Below are positions 16,801 through 25,160 of a DNA stretch of 32,213 bases, one piece after another. The translations under genes were made by a program, and so were the position numbers. The notes beneath the pieces are model-generated. The model had not been told where the DNA came from. It was given only the letters and a program-made list of their open reading frames with translations, and searched no databases. Position 1 is the stretch's first letter. Every line of letters starts with the position of its first letter. Source of the DNA: Silicimonas sp. (lineage in GTDB: Bacteria; Pseudomonadota; Alphaproteobacteria; Rhodobacterales; Rhodobacteraceae); assembly GCA_022826385.1 (NCBI GenBank), contig JAJDUZ010000065.1, forward strand, positions 1 through 32,213. Reading direction: 5' to 3'.

Positions 16801-16875
16801 CCCGCCCCCAAGGCAGAGCAGGATGACAATCCACGTATAGATCGGGCGATTGATCGAAAGGCGTGCGATGTTCAT
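13822..16875 (-). CDS. RND-family efflux pump inner-membrane transporter
   Basis: This 1017-residue proton-driven exporter has the duplicated RND layout: one N-terminal helix, a large periplasmic loop, a block of helices, a second periplasmic loop and a final helix block. SINRPIYTWIVILL lies at the N-terminus. GMLVDNAIVVAEG is in TM4, with a single Asp398 followed by Asn, where AcrB has the Asp-Asp pair. The repeat-half motif GMLIKNGIVLVEEI is near residue 930. The ATG at 16875 was chosen over a TTG at 16887 because RND transporters begin close to this MNIARLSINRP and GGGCGGG precedes it. It lies 12 bases after the membrane-fusion gene. The substrate cannot be read from sequence. No outer-membrane channel gene is adjacent. 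Confidence 0.93.
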   Translation of the reverse strand: MNIARLSINRPIYTWIVILLCLGGGFWGFNTLGRLEDPAFTIKTAVVVTQYPGASAEEVAREVSDPIESEIQKMGQVDEIRSMNQPGLSWITVDMKDQYDGTELPEIWTKLRNRVGDARLPNGASQPFVNDSFGDVFGLYYAVTAPGFSDREVYELATFLRRELLTVTGVADVSVDAVPDEVIYVEPNAALATNLNVPPTALQGALAQADSITDGGSIQSEDGRVLIQGPEGNDTVDEIAGLTVGVGGQLLNLSDFARVYRGREDNPSLIVRHNGVEAFTLGVAGIGSENIVDVGHRVDAKLAELQSEIPVGIDLHPIYQQHLVVEEASNDFLVNLAMSVSIVVVVLALFMGWRAAVVVGSTLLLTVVGTLLFMGLFSIEMERISLGALIIAMGMLVDNAIVVAEGMQIAMRRGKTSREAADEAASKTQIPLLGATVIGIMAFAGIGLSPDATGEFLFSLFAVIAISLLLSWVLALTVTPLLGHYFFRTANEGGDDAYGGLLFRAYAGFLRACLKVWWLVIAALIAVTVACFMLFGQIKQQFFPDSNTPLFFVDYKLAQGASIQETSRDLAVLESWLGTQSEVVASTAFVGQGAARFMLTYQGEDPNPSYGHIIVRTETLDVIQPLILRLQAYASQNLPQAELRANRLAFGPGGGDPIQVRFSGSDPVVLRDLADQAMHVLVEASDNIVAPRVDWREMEQVLRPVYATDRAQEAGITRDDITQTLLYATEGLQSGVYREGERQIPIVVRTSRREDIALSDHVIYSEAAGALVPFEQVTDGLIFEGQNTLMMRRDRVYTITVGADVAEGKMAAEVQSEVQDAIEAMSVPVGYKREWGGEYESSGDAQASLAQQLPVSLLIMVLISVLLFNALRQPLIIWLLVPMSVNGVALALLGSGLPFTFTALLGLLSLSGMLIKNGIVLVEEIDIVRRENGDWPLADAIVTASTSRLRPVVLAAATTILGMIPLISDAFFQSMAVTIMGGLAFASVLTLIAAPVFYYVMFPNRPLATAPGKALPA

Positions 16876-16887
16876 CAGCCCGCCCAA

Positions 16888-17928
16888 TCAGTTCGAGAAA
16901 CCGGCGAAACGGCGCACCGTTTCACCATCGGCCAGAAGCGCGGCGCCGCTGGCAACGATCTCCTGCCCTGCATCAAGGCCGGACAGAACGCGCACCGCAC
17001 CGTCGGGCGTTGGTTCAATCTGGACCGCGACACGCGTGACCGTTCCCTCATCCGCGCCGGCAGGTTCGAACACCATGACCTGCGCCGCGCCGTCATTCCC
17101 CGTTAAAACGGCCGAGGACGGGATCAGCAGTTGTGGCACGCCGCCTTTCAACACAGCCGTCACTGTCACGGACGATCCCGGCAGGATCACCTGCCCGTTC
17201 GGCGGCGGCATTCCAAGCGTGATGCGAAAGGTCTGCCCGACCGAGGATGTCTCGGCGTTGAACTCGCGCACCTCCAGCGGGAAATCATCATCAATCGCCG
17301 GGAAGCGCGCGCTGAGATCGACATCCGGGTCTTCGCCCGCGGTCTGAAAGATGATCTCGGGCACATCGATCTCGATCCGAAGCTCGGACATGTCGTGCAG
17401 ACGCACCACGGGCGTCCCCGCCCCGATGGACGAGAAATTGGCGACGTTCCGACTGGCCACAAGTGCGGTGAAGGGCGCCTCCAACGTGGCGTGGCGCAGC
17501 GACCGTTCCGCATCGCGAACCGAGATTTGCGTCAACTCGGCCTGCGTCTTGGCGTCATCGACCGAAACCTGACTGACAGCATTGCCCTGCAATTGCTCGA
17601 ACCGCGCGAGGTTACGCGCGGCTTGATCGGCCTGCGTCCGCGCCTGATCCAGCGCCAGTTCGAACGGTTCAAGGTCAAGCTTCGCGATCAGACCGCCTTG
17701 CGGGATCGGCTCACCTTCGACGGCCGGAAACTCGACAATCTGCCCACCGACCTGAAACGCAAGATCGACGGTTTCCTTGGCCGTCACCCGACCGAAGAAT
17801 TGTCTTACGATGTTCCCGTCAAAGGCGTTGACCGGCACGATCTTCGCCAGCCTCGTGCTGTCCTGAGCATGGGCCTGCGAAAGTGTCAGGGCAAAGACGG
17901 CAAGTACGCTAAGCAGTCGAAACGGCAT
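16888..17928 (-). CDS. RND efflux membrane-fusion (adaptor) protein, HlyD/AcrA family
   Basis: This 346-residue periplasmic adaptor links the RND transporter to an outer-membrane channel. It starts at ATG 17928 after GGAGGG and has a signal peptide ending SQAHA, without lipobox Cys. The biotinyl-lipoyl-like half motifs appear near residues 45-80 (FQVGGQIVEFPAVEGEPIPQ) and 145-165 (LEAPFTALVASRNV). Between them is a short coiled-coil hairpin with ALDQARTQADQAARNLARFEQ. Beta-barrel and membrane-proximal domains follow. Longer in-frame starts up to 18000 exist but would put 24 residues before the signal peptide. It is the first gene of a two-gene efflux operon. Confidence 0.9.
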   Translation of the reverse strand: MPFRLLSVLAVFALTLSQAHAQDSTRLAKIVPVNAFDGNIVRQFFGRVTAKETVDLAFQVGGQIVEFPAVEGEPIPQGGLIAKLDLEPFELALDQARTQADQAARNLARFEQLQGNAVSQVSVDDAKTQAELTQISVRDAERSLRHATLEAPFTALVASRNVANFSSIGAGTPVVRLHDMSELRIEIDVPEIIFQTAGEDPDVDLSARFPAIDDDFPLEVREFNAETSSVGQTFRITLGMPPPNGQVILPGSSVTVTAVLKGGVPQLLIPSSAVLTGNDGAAQVMVFEPAGADEGTVTRVAVQIEPTPDGAVRVLSGLDAGQEIVASGAALLADGETVRRFAGFSN

Positions 17929-17966
17929 GATCCCTCCGGCGTCCATGGGCGTGAGTCGCGCGCAGC

Positions 17967-18005
17967 CATTATTTCCGAGCCGCGCATCAACGCAATGCAC
18001 GCATT
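17967..18005 (-). promoter_or_regulatory. Candidate promoter and palindrome for the efflux operon
   Basis: Read on the minus strand, TTGCGT (17990-17995) and ATAATG (17967-17972) are spaced by 17 bases, a fair sigma-70-like pair. The AATGC-AC-GCATT palindrome (17994-18005, plus-strand reading) overlaps the -35 side and could bind a repressor. The spacing to the ATG is about 40 bases. No regulator gene is adjacent. Confidence 0.4.
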
Positions 18006-18074
18006 CTAGAGATCAGCCGGACTTGCCCGCAATTTGCGCAATTATGTCCGCAGGTAGGCGTCTGCCAATCGCCC

Positions 18075-19103
18075 TCAGTCCAGATCGGACCGTTCAGCCA
18101 GAAGTCCTTTGGCCTCGAGGACACGGGCCGCCAAGGGCAGGACGAAGTCCGGGCCAAGCCACAGAAATCGCAGTGCCCCTGCAAGTCTTGCCGCTGGGGC
18201 GCGACCTCTCAGAAAGGCTTCCGCCAGCATCCCCGCGGCCCTTCGCCGTCGCCAACGTTTCGCGGGGGCTGTCGCGGGGCCTGCAAGGTCTTGCCGAAAG
18301 GCATGGACCGCCGAACGAAACGCGGCACTGTCCGGTTCATCCGCGGCATAAAGCGCGTGCAGGAAAGGTGTGAAGCGTTCGGCCACCTCTGGCATCGCGT
18401 CTGTCGCCAAGTGGCGAAGGGCCGTCTCAACGGCAGCCGTGTTCTGTTCGGCGCGGCGCGTGGACGAGATATTGTCGTCATGCATCCTGTAGTCGATCAA
18501 CGGATCGGCCAATGAAGCCGCCTTGCCTTTGGCCAGCAAATCGCAGGCCAGGGCGAAATCCTGCGCGACCGGATAGGCCTCGCGATAGCGGACCGGCGAC
18601 CCGTCAGGATAGGTCGCTCGGAAACAGAAGCTGGGATGCACGATCGGCATCCGGAACCGAGAAATCCACCGGAACGCCGCATCGTCCAGAGCGTTCGGCT
18701 TGACATAACGCAACTGCCCTTCACCATCGATCGACCGATACCCGGACCCGACCAGCAGGTGATCCGGATGAGCCTCCATGAAGGCGACTTGCCGCGCGAA
18801 CCGGTCCGACCGGCAGATATCGTCGGCATCGATCCGGGCGACCAAAGGGGCCTGCGCATGCTCAAGCGCCCGGTTTGCTGCCGGGTAAGGGCCGATACTG
18901 GCGTCGTTCCGGAAGATCCGAAGCCGGGGGTCCGCGGCACGGCGCGCCTCCAGCATCTCGACCGTCCCATCCGTCGACGCATCATCGACCACGAGGCACT
19001 CGAAATCCTCGAAACTCTGGCCAAACACGCTGTCCAAGGTTTCGGGCAGGTATTTGTCGCCATTGCGGACAGCCATGACGACAGAAAGACGCGGTGAAGA
19101 CAT
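18075..19103 (-). CDS. GT2-family glycosyltransferase
   Basis: This 342-residue GT-A fold enzyme transfers a sugar from a nucleotide donor in the cytoplasm. It shows RLSVVMAVRNGDKYL at the N-terminus, the donor-binding VVDDASTDGT (38-47) and the metal-binding IDADD (91-95). AGRAPAARLAGALRFLWLG-like basic and hydrophobic sequence near the C-terminus may touch the membrane. The ATG at 19103 has AGGGAA upstream; a longer reading to 19202 would overlap the divergent gene. It lies at one edge of a polysaccharide gene region. Acceptor and donor are unknown. Confidence 0.87.
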   Translation of the reverse strand: MSSPRLSVVMAVRNGDKYLPETLDSVFGQSFEDFECLVVDDASTDGTVEMLEARRAADPRLRIFRNDASIGPYPAANRALEHAQAPLVARIDADDICRSDRFARQVAFMEAHPDHLLVGSGYRSIDGEGQLRYVKPNALDDAAFRWISRFRMPIVHPSFCFRATYPDGSPVRYREAYPVAQDFALACDLLAKGKAASLADPLIDYRMHDDNISSTRRAEQNTAAVETALRHLATDAMPEVAERFTPFLHALYAADEPDSAAFRSAVHAFRQDLAGPATAPAKRWRRRRAAGMLAEAFLRGRAPAARLAGALRFLWLGPDFVLPLAARVLEAKGLLAERSDLD

Positions 19104-19210
19104 CACGTTCCCTGACGGGTTGGGATCGGCGCGGCCAAACAAATTGCGGAGCCGCCGCTTTGATGTATTCGTATGTATCAAAATCCGGGCATTCCAGCGC
19201 AAAGACCCCT

Positions 19211-20113
19211 ATGCAGGCCGAAATCTCGATCATATTGCCGGCGCACAACGGTAGCGACACGCTTCCCCGGTGCCTTGACGCCCTGGCCCGTGTCGATGTG
19301 ACCGGCGTGAAGGTCGAAGTCTTGCTGATCGACAATGCCAGCGAAGACGACACGCCACTCCTGATGGCCGAGTATGCCGAGCAGAACGGCTGGCGCATGC
19401 TGAGCGAGGCGCAACGCGGCAAGTCATTCGCGCTCAACACGGCCATCGCGCAGGCGTCGGGCGCGCTGCTTGTCTTCATCGACGACGACATTGTCCCGAC
19501 CGAGGGATGGCTGAAAGCGTATCTCGATGCGGCTGCCGGGCATCCTGCCGTCAAGGTTTTCGCGGGGCAGATCCGGCCCAAATGGCCCGGTCCCGCGCCG
19601 GGCTGGTTGCAGCGCATGACGGACGAAGGACGGGCCTGCGGGTGCACGGCAGTGACGCGGGTTGCCGGCCCCTATCCGGCCATCGACGTCAAGGGCGGCA
19701 ACATGATGGTGCGCCGGTCGGCTTTGGCCGACACCCGGTTCGATACCGAGGGCGGCACGTTTGACGGCACAGCGACGGCGGTCGGCGGCGAAGACACCCG
19801 GTTCGTCGCAGCGCTTGCGACCGCGCCCGACGACATTCGCTTCGTGCCCGAAGCCTGTGGCGCGCATATCCTGCAGCCGCACGAAATCACGCTAAAGGCG
19901 CTGTTTCAGCGGCAGATGCGCATTGGTCGTTCAAGCGCAACCTTCGGCCAGTTCAGCGCGTTCGACAAGATCATGACATTCCCGGCAATCGCGGCTTACG
20001 CCTTGGTCGTCCCCGTACTGATGCTGCTTGGCCAGCGCGATCACGCGATGAAGCAGGTCTTCAAGATCGCCACCCGGCTGGGCCGGATTGGGCAATGGGT
20101 CCGCCGGGGCTGA
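19211..20113 (+). CDS. GT2-family glycosyltransferase with C-terminal membrane-associated segment
   Basis: This 300-residue protein carries ISIILPAHNGSDTLPRCL at the N-terminus, LLIDNASEDDTP (38-49), the DDD metal motif (91-93) and a GGEDTRF acceptor-side motif near residue 195. A hydrophobic stretch (AAYALVVPVLMLLG) lies near residue 265. The ATG at 19211 starts the domain exactly; an in-frame ATG at 19163 would add 16 residues and has GGAG upstream, so the true start is open. The gene diverges from the previous glycosyltransferase and converges with the DUF354 gene. Sugar specificity cannot be told. Confidence 0.85.
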   Translation: MQAEISIILPAHNGSDTLPRCLDALARVDVTGVKVEVLLIDNASEDDTPLLMAEYAEQNGWRMLSEAQRGKSFALNTAIAQASGALLVFIDDDIVPTEGWLKAYLDAAAGHPAVKVFAGQIRPKWPGPAPGWLQRMTDEGRACGCTAVTRVAGPYPAIDVKGGNMMVRRSALADTRFDTEGGTFDGTATAVGGEDTRFVAALATAPDDIRFVPEACGAHILQPHEITLKALFQRQMRIGRSSATFGQFSAFDKIMTFPAIAAYALVVPVLMLLGQRDHAMKQVFKIATRLGRIGQWVRRG

Positions 20114-20138
20114 AACAGGTCCGGCACGTCGGCGGACG

Positions 20139-21200
20139 TCATGGGGCCGGTCGCGCCACACCGGTTTCCGTGCCGTGCGCGCCAAACGTCTTGACCGCTT
20201 CGACAACTTCAATCGCCCAATCCGGGCACGCCTCGGCATAGGCGTCCCGTGCGGCGGCTGTCTGCGCTTTCGGCTGTGCCAGCCATGTCTGGATCGCCGC
20301 CAGCATCGTGTCCACCGTCGCATGGCGCAGGTTCCGGATCAGGCACGCATCTTCCATGTCGAGCGTATAGGCCGGAAAGTCGCGCCCGGCATAGATCGCG
20401 GGCGTTCCCAGCAAGCCACATTCGCAAGCCATCGTCGCGCTTTCGCCCACCATCAGGCGGCAATGAGCCAGCAAATGATGCACGTCGGACTTGGGGCCAC
20501 GATAGGCATATTCGGCAAAGGCCTCGGGCAGCGGTTCCTCGCTGGAGACATGCACGCGTCCTCGCCGCGAGAGGTCGCCGATAACTGCCGCCAGCACCTC
20601 TTCGCTCCATCCGGCCTTGCCGACATCGTGGTTTGCGCGCCACGCAACTACACGCACGAAGAAATTGTCGCGCTCGGGGTCAAGCCCCGCCGCCACGGCC
20701 TTGTCACGGTCGGGACGGAAGGCGGACGGGTGCAGATAGGACAGGTCTTTGGTGCCCTTCAGCCGCACGGTCCGTCCCCTCGGCGTTGGCCCGGCATAGG
20801 CCTCGGGCACGTACATTCGTGTCAGGAAAGGACGGGTCAGCCGGTTCTGCAGTGTCGCGTTGTCGCTGTCATAGAAACTGATCGACGGCACCCGCGTCAG
20901 CCACCCGACATGCGAGGCTGCGACGGCGCCGAAGCCGATCATGACATCTGGCCGGAACCGGCGCGCCTGATGAAACACCGCAACATCCCGCGCAATCAGT
21001 TCGCGCGCCAATCCCCAAAGCCCACTTCCGGCAGTCGAGACCGGAACATGCGGAATGCCGAACGCATCCAGCAAATCACAGGCAATGTCCTTGTGGCGCG
21101 ACAGGACAAGGCACTCATGCCCCTCGGCTTTCAGCATCTCCAACGGACGCTTGAAGAACAGGACATCGGCGGGATGTACGATATCGAATAGAACGCGCAT
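20139..21200 (-). CDS. DUF354-family protein (GT-B-like fold)
   Basis: This 353-residue protein begins MRVLFDIVHPADVLFFKRP, the classic DUF354 opening. It retains PDVMIGFGAVAASHVGWL near residue 85 and GESATMACECGLLGTPAIYAG near residue 255; both resemble donor-binding elements of GT-B glycosyltransferases and UDP-GlcNAc 2-epimerases. No membrane segment is evident. DUF354 genes commonly sit in surface-polysaccharide clusters, as here. It is the third gene of a leftward set after the DPM1-like GT2 and the GT-C protein, 50 bases from the latter. A biochemical function is not established to my knowledge. Confidence 0.85.
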   Translation of the reverse strand: MRVLFDIVHPADVLFFKRPLEMLKAEGHECLVLSRHKDIACDLLDAFGIPHVPVSTAGSGLWGLARELIARDVAVFHQARRFRPDVMIGFGAVAASHVGWLTRVPSISFYDSDNATLQNRLTRPFLTRMYVPEAYAGPTPRGRTVRLKGTKDLSYLHPSAFRPDRDKAVAAGLDPERDNFFVRVVAWRANHDVGKAGWSEEVLAAVIGDLSRRGRVHVSSEEPLPEAFAEYAYRGPKSDVHHLLAHCRLMVGESATMACECGLLGTPAIYAGRDFPAYTLDMEDACLIRNLRHATVDTMLAAIQTWLAQPKAQTAAARDAYAEACPDWAIEVVEAVKTFGAHGTETGVARPAP

Positions 21201-21250
21201 GCCTGCTCAGCTTCTTTCCACCCTGCCCCGCCAACCGCGCCACATGACGC

Positions 21251-23146
21251 CTACTCGACGGCTTCGGGCGCGGCGATGATTTCGACCCATTGCCGGCTTG
21301 GCGATAGGTCAAGGTCAACATAGGTCAGGTTCGTCTCGCTTGTCACATGTTCCGCCGTCTGGATCGGCGCCAAGGCCCGGTAGCCCGAGCTGATGGCCTC
21401 TACGAAGAGGTCGACATCGACCTCGTGCGTTACCCGCTGCCCAAGTGCCAGGATGACATCGGGCCGCGCAGCGCCGAACGCGAAATAGGTTGGCGACCCA
21501 TGGATCAGCACCGGGCCTTGCAACCCTTCGGCCATAAGACTGGATGCCGCTGTCTGGATGCGCAGTTGCTGCGCATAGGACACGTCGACCAGCACGCTTG
21601 CAAAGCTTGCCGTGCCAAGTCCGATCCCGACGGCCAGCATCGCTGCCGCATTGGCGACCGGCGTCAGATATTGCAGGACCGAGGTCACGGCGACCACGAT
21701 CAGGACCGTCAGGAAAACGTAGAGTGTCAAAGCCTGTTGTGTGAACCCGTCGGTTTGCGAGATGCCGCCATCATGCAGCCAGAGACCGGTTCCCAACCCG
21801 CCCAGCGCACCGAGACCAGCGATCAGCCATGGTTTCTCGATCTTCGTGCCAAGTTCGACGATGACCGCGCTCGACAGAATGACCAGCGCGGGCAACATCG
21901 GCAGGAAGTACCGCATGCTGGAACTGAACCCGCCATGCCATGCAAGGGCGACAAAGGGCAGGCTCCACACCGTGACGAAGCACAGCAGCATGATGTTCGG
22001 GCGCACATGCTTGGCCCGCCATCGGGTCAGCACAAGCGCGACCAGAACGCCAAGCCAAGGCAGGCTTTGGAACAGGGCTTTCTTCGCCACGCCCCAGAAT
22101 AGAAGTGACCCATCCTCGCCCGGCACCACACCGGACCGCGGATCGACGATGGTCCGGCTGTCTACAAAGAGCGCCATGACACCGACCCAAAGCTTGGCCA
22201 GAACCTCGCGCGTTTGCGGCACCACAAGGCATAGCGCGAACAGGGCAAGTACCAGAACAGCGCCCAGACGCACCCGCGGCCCGGACCATGTGACCGACCG
22301 GAGGCCCAGCAAACCAACCAGCACAACGCCAAGAAACAGGATCGCGCCCAAATGCGAGGTAATGTCCGTGTCGCCGCCCGTGCTGCCATAGGAGAGCACG
22401 TTCGGCGTTCCGAACTTGTACATGTTGACCCATGCGCCAACGGCGATGCCCGGGGACATCCCGATGACGCCGCCCAAAAGCGTCAGCACGGGGCGCCGCG
22501 CCAAGACCAGCACGCAGGCCGCGATGATCGGCAGGACCAGCACGCTGTCAGCGCGCAGCAAAAGCCCCATGCCGACGGCCAGACCCGACCCGATTGCATT
22601 TGCCAGAACCGCGTTTCGCGTGGTGCAATCCAAGGCGCGCACCGCCAGCCAGAACGCCAGCAACACGAAGAATGCGCTGCTCATATGTGGCCAGACACCC
22701 CACGCATAGTCGAGGTGGAAAGTACAGAATGTCAGGATCAGAACCGAGACGGTGGCAACCGCCGCGCTGCGGTAAAGCTTCTGCGCCAACGCCCATGTCA
22801 ACGCCGCGCATCCCGCCGCGGCCAATGCGTTCACCAGCACCAGACCTTGCGCGCCCAAGCCCGAGTAGAATGGCAGACTGAGTGCTGCAAGGCCGGGCGG
22901 ATACTGAGGCGTCAGGCCATTCGGACCATCGATCAGGAACCAGAGCTTCAGATCGTTCGAGCCAAAGGTCGAAAAACCGTTATCGACGGTCAATGACCCC
23001 TCTGTCGCCAACGCATCGGCAGAGATCAGATAGATCAGTTCGTCGATGGTGAAGAGACCCGACGACACCAGAAAGGCCCCCAGAACCGGCACGGCAAGTG
23101 CCAGGATCAGAACCGGATGTCGGAAACCTTGGGCCGAAACCGACAT
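21251..23146 (-). CDS. Polytopic GT-C glycosyltransferase (GT39/ArnT-like)
   Basis: This 631-residue inner-membrane protein has roughly a dozen hydrophobic helices. Asp35-Glu36 in FTIDELIYL falls in the first periplasmic loop, where GT-C enzymes such as ArnT and protein mannosyltransferases keep an acidic catalytic residue. LTPQYPPGLAALSLPF near residue 80 is the typical PP-containing motif. A soluble periplasmic tail follows the last helix. GT-C enzymes take the sugar from a polyprenyl-phosphate donor on the periplasmic face; the gene four bases upstream encodes a candidate enzyme for making that donor. The acceptor is unknown. Confidence 0.78.
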   Translation of the reverse strand: MSVSAQGFRHPVLILALAVPVLGAFLVSSGLFTIDELIYLISADALATEGSLTVDNGFSTFGSNDLKLWFLIDGPNGLTPQYPPGLAALSLPFYSGLGAQGLVLVNALAAAGCAALTWALAQKLYRSAAVATVSVLILTFCTFHLDYAWGVWPHMSSAFFVLLAFWLAVRALDCTTRNAVLANAIGSGLAVGMGLLLRADSVLVLPIIAACVLVLARRPVLTLLGGVIGMSPGIAVGAWVNMYKFGTPNVLSYGSTGGDTDITSHLGAILFLGVVLVGLLGLRSVTWSGPRVRLGAVLVLALFALCLVVPQTREVLAKLWVGVMALFVDSRTIVDPRSGVVPGEDGSLLFWGVAKKALFQSLPWLGVLVALVLTRWRAKHVRPNIMLLCFVTVWSLPFVALAWHGGFSSSMRYFLPMLPALVILSSAVIVELGTKIEKPWLIAGLGALGGLGTGLWLHDGGISQTDGFTQQALTLYVFLTVLIVVAVTSVLQYLTPVANAAAMLAVGIGLGTASFASVLVDVSYAQQLRIQTAASSLMAEGLQGPVLIHGSPTYFAFGAARPDVILALGQRVTHEVDVDLFVEAISSGYRALAPIQTAEHVTSETNLTYVDLDLSPSRQWVEIIAAPEAVE

Positions 23147-23150
23147 CGGA

Positions 23151-24143
23151 TCAGGACACGTTCCGTTTGAACTCGGCCACTTGGGTCTGCCCCTCGCGAC
23201 GGGCTTCGGCGATTTGTTCGTTCAACTGCCGCGCGCGGATCTCGGTCAGCAGGGCGCGGTTCGCCGCGACCAGATCAGCGATGACCCCACCCACGAACAG
23301 CACCGCCGCCGACGCGATCAGCGCTGCGCCGATCACCAGCGATTGGATATGCCCCGAGCCATTGCCGCTTGCATAGAAGATGAGGAACCGCAGGAAGACA
23401 GCCGCGCCCGGCAGGAACACCAGTGCGGCGGCAATCGAGAAAGCGCGGAACGGGTTATAGAGTACCGCGATCCGGAAAATCGTCGTGGCCGAGCGCGAGA
23501 TATACTGCAACGTCGATCGCATCAGGCGGCTTTTGCGCGTCGGCGGGTTCACATCGACCGGCACGGACACGACGGGGATGTTCAGATGCCCCGCCTGAAT
23601 GATCGTCTCAAGCGTGTAGGTATAGCGGTTGAACACGAAAAGCCGCGTCGCCGCCGACCGGTGAATGGCGCGAAACCCGCTGGGGGCGTCAGCGACATCA
23701 AGCCCGCTGGTCTTTCGGACCACCCAGCTGCCCAAACCTTGCAGCACCCGCTTCACCGGCGAGAAATGCGAGATGGTGGAAATCGGTCGAGCGCCAATCG
23801 TGATCTGCGCGTCACCATCGAGGATCGGCTGCGTCAGGTCTTCGATAAACTCGGCCTTGTACTGGTTGTCGCCATCCGTGTTGACGATGACGTCCGCCCC
23901 AAGGCAGAGCGCTTGTTCCAACCCCGCCATAAAGGCGCTGGCAAGCCCTTGGTTATGCGGCAGCGAATGCACGTGATCGACGCCACATTCGCGGGCGACG
24001 TCCACGGTTCTGTCCGTGGAACCATCATCGATGATCAGCCATTCCACGGTTGAAAAGCCGGGAACCTTGCGCGGAAGACAGGCAAGAGTCTCGGCAAGCG
24101 TGCCCTCTTCGTTGTAGCACGGGATCTGAATGATCAGTTTCAT
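23151..24143 (-). CDS. DPM1/GtrB-like polyprenyl-phosphate glycosyltransferase
   Basis: This 330-residue GT2 protein starts MKLIIQIPCYNEEGTL, with LIIDDGSTDRTVD (37-49) and the metal motif NTDGDNQY (88-95). PSGFRAIHR is near residue 150, as in dolichyl-phosphate mannosyltransferase and GtrB proteins. Two C-terminal helices (about 217-243 and 247-276) anchor it, followed by a basic, Gln-rich tail that may coil. Such enzymes charge undecaprenyl phosphate with a sugar on the cytoplasmic side. The ATG at 24143 has AGGGTG upstream; a TTG two codons earlier is less likely. Directly upstream of and coupled with the GT-C gene, it probably supplies that enzyme's donor. Confidence 0.87.
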   Translation of the reverse strand: MKLIIQIPCYNEEGTLAETLACLPRKVPGFSTVEWLIIDDGSTDRTVDVARECGVDHVHSLPHNQGLASAFMAGLEQALCLGADVIVNTDGDNQYKAEFIEDLTQPILDGDAQITIGARPISTISHFSPVKRVLQGLGSWVVRKTSGLDVADAPSGFRAIHRSAATRLFVFNRYTYTLETIIQAGHLNIPVVSVPVDVNPPTRKSRLMRSTLQYISRSATTIFRIAVLYNPFRAFSIAAALVFLPGAAVFLRFLIFYASGNGSGHIQSLVIGAALIASAAVLFVGGVIADLVAANRALLTEIRARQLNEQIAEARREGQTQVAEFKRNVS

Positions 24144-24284
24144 GGACAAAGCACCCTAAATTCCCGCATAGTTTCGTGCCCGAAATAGGTAACAATAGGG
24201 CAGGAACGTGACATTAGACCGTAAGAAACGCTGGGCTTCGGGACCTGTCGGGGCTTAAAAACAAGGCAGGCGCGCGAGAGACGA

Positions 24285-25145
24285 ATGAGCGGTTCAGACA
24301 CTTCCGAAGACGGCAAAGCGGCAGCGGCGGCGCAGGTGACCCTGACGCTGACACGGCTGAACGAGCCCGACGACCTGTTGCACGAGGTTCTGCAGCATCT
24401 CGCCGCGCAGACCGGGATCACCGGCGAGATCCTTCTGATCGAACAAAAAACCGACAGCACGGTGAACGCGGACACCTATAGCAATGCGCGCTGGACTTGT
24501 CGCATCATCCACCAGCGGCTGCCGGGTTTGTCCGCGGCCCGCAACCTGTCGATCCGCGAAGCCGCGCACGACCACATCCTGTTCTGCGATGCCGACGCGC
24601 TGGCGAAGCCCGGTTGGGCGGCGGCGCTGCAAAAGGCGCTTGCCTCGCCCAACGTGGCCATAGTCGGCTGTCGCATCCTGCCGCGTTGGAGCGGGCGGCA
24701 ACCCTTGCTGACCCACGCAAATGTCGTGCGCGACCAGTTCTCGCTCTATGATCTTGGCACCGAGACAAAGAAGGCGGCACGCGTCGTGGGCGCCGGGTTC
24801 GGTCTGGACCGGTCGAAGTTCCCGACCGAGATGACCTTTGACGAGGGCCTTGGCCGCCGTGACGGCAAGCTCTTCGGCGGCGAGGAAAGCGACCTTTGCC
24901 ACCGTGTCGCGGCGGCGGGCGGGACAATCCTCTATGTCGGGGAAGCTGAAGTCGATCACGTGATCCAGCCCGAGCGGATGCGTCTTTGGTGGATTCTCAA
25001 GCGGCTTTACTATGCCGGTTACGGGCGCGGCACGGCGGGGGGTCAGCCCAATCCTTCACGCCGCCCGAACCTTGCAGATTGGGTGTCTCTGCCGATTGTC
25101 CTGCCGCCCTATGCGCTTGGTTGGCTGGCCGCCCGCTTCAAGTAA
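24285..25145 (+). CDS. GT2-family glycosyltransferase
   Basis: This 286-residue protein has a divergent GT2 core. The nucleotide-binding strand is VTLTLTRLNEPDD, followed by LPGLSAARNLSI (79-90), metal-binding FCDADALAKPGW (100-111) and the acceptor-side LFGGEESDLCHR near residue 200. LPIVLPPYALGWLAARF at the C-terminus is hydrophobic. GAGAGACGA precedes the ATG. It diverges from the DPM1-like gene across a 141-base AT-richer spacer that probably holds promoters for both. The first 15 residues, Ala- and acidic-rich, are not conserved in GT2 proteins and may reflect a later true start. Confidence 0.82.
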   Translation: MSGSDTSEDGKAAAAAQVTLTLTRLNEPDDLLHEVLQHLAAQTGITGEILLIEQKTDSTVNADTYSNARWTCRIIHQRLPGLSAARNLSIREAAHDHILFCDADALAKPGWAAALQKALASPNVAIVGCRILPRWSGRQPLLTHANVVRDQFSLYDLGTETKKAARVVGAGFGLDRSKFPTEMTFDEGLGRRDGKLFGGEESDLCHRVAAAGGTILYVGEAEVDHVIQPERMRLWWILKRLYYAGYGRGTAGGQPNPSRRPNLADWVSLPIVLPPYALGWLAARFK

Positions 25146-25160
25146 GCGTCCCCCTACTTG
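25139..25160. terminator. Short inverted repeat between convergent genes
   Basis: CAAGTA (25139-25144) and TACTTG (25155-25160) form 6-base arms around a C-rich 10-base loop. They bridge the ends of the glycosyltransferase and flippase genes, which are only 8 bases apart. No T-run follows, so termination is uncertain. Confidence 0.25.
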
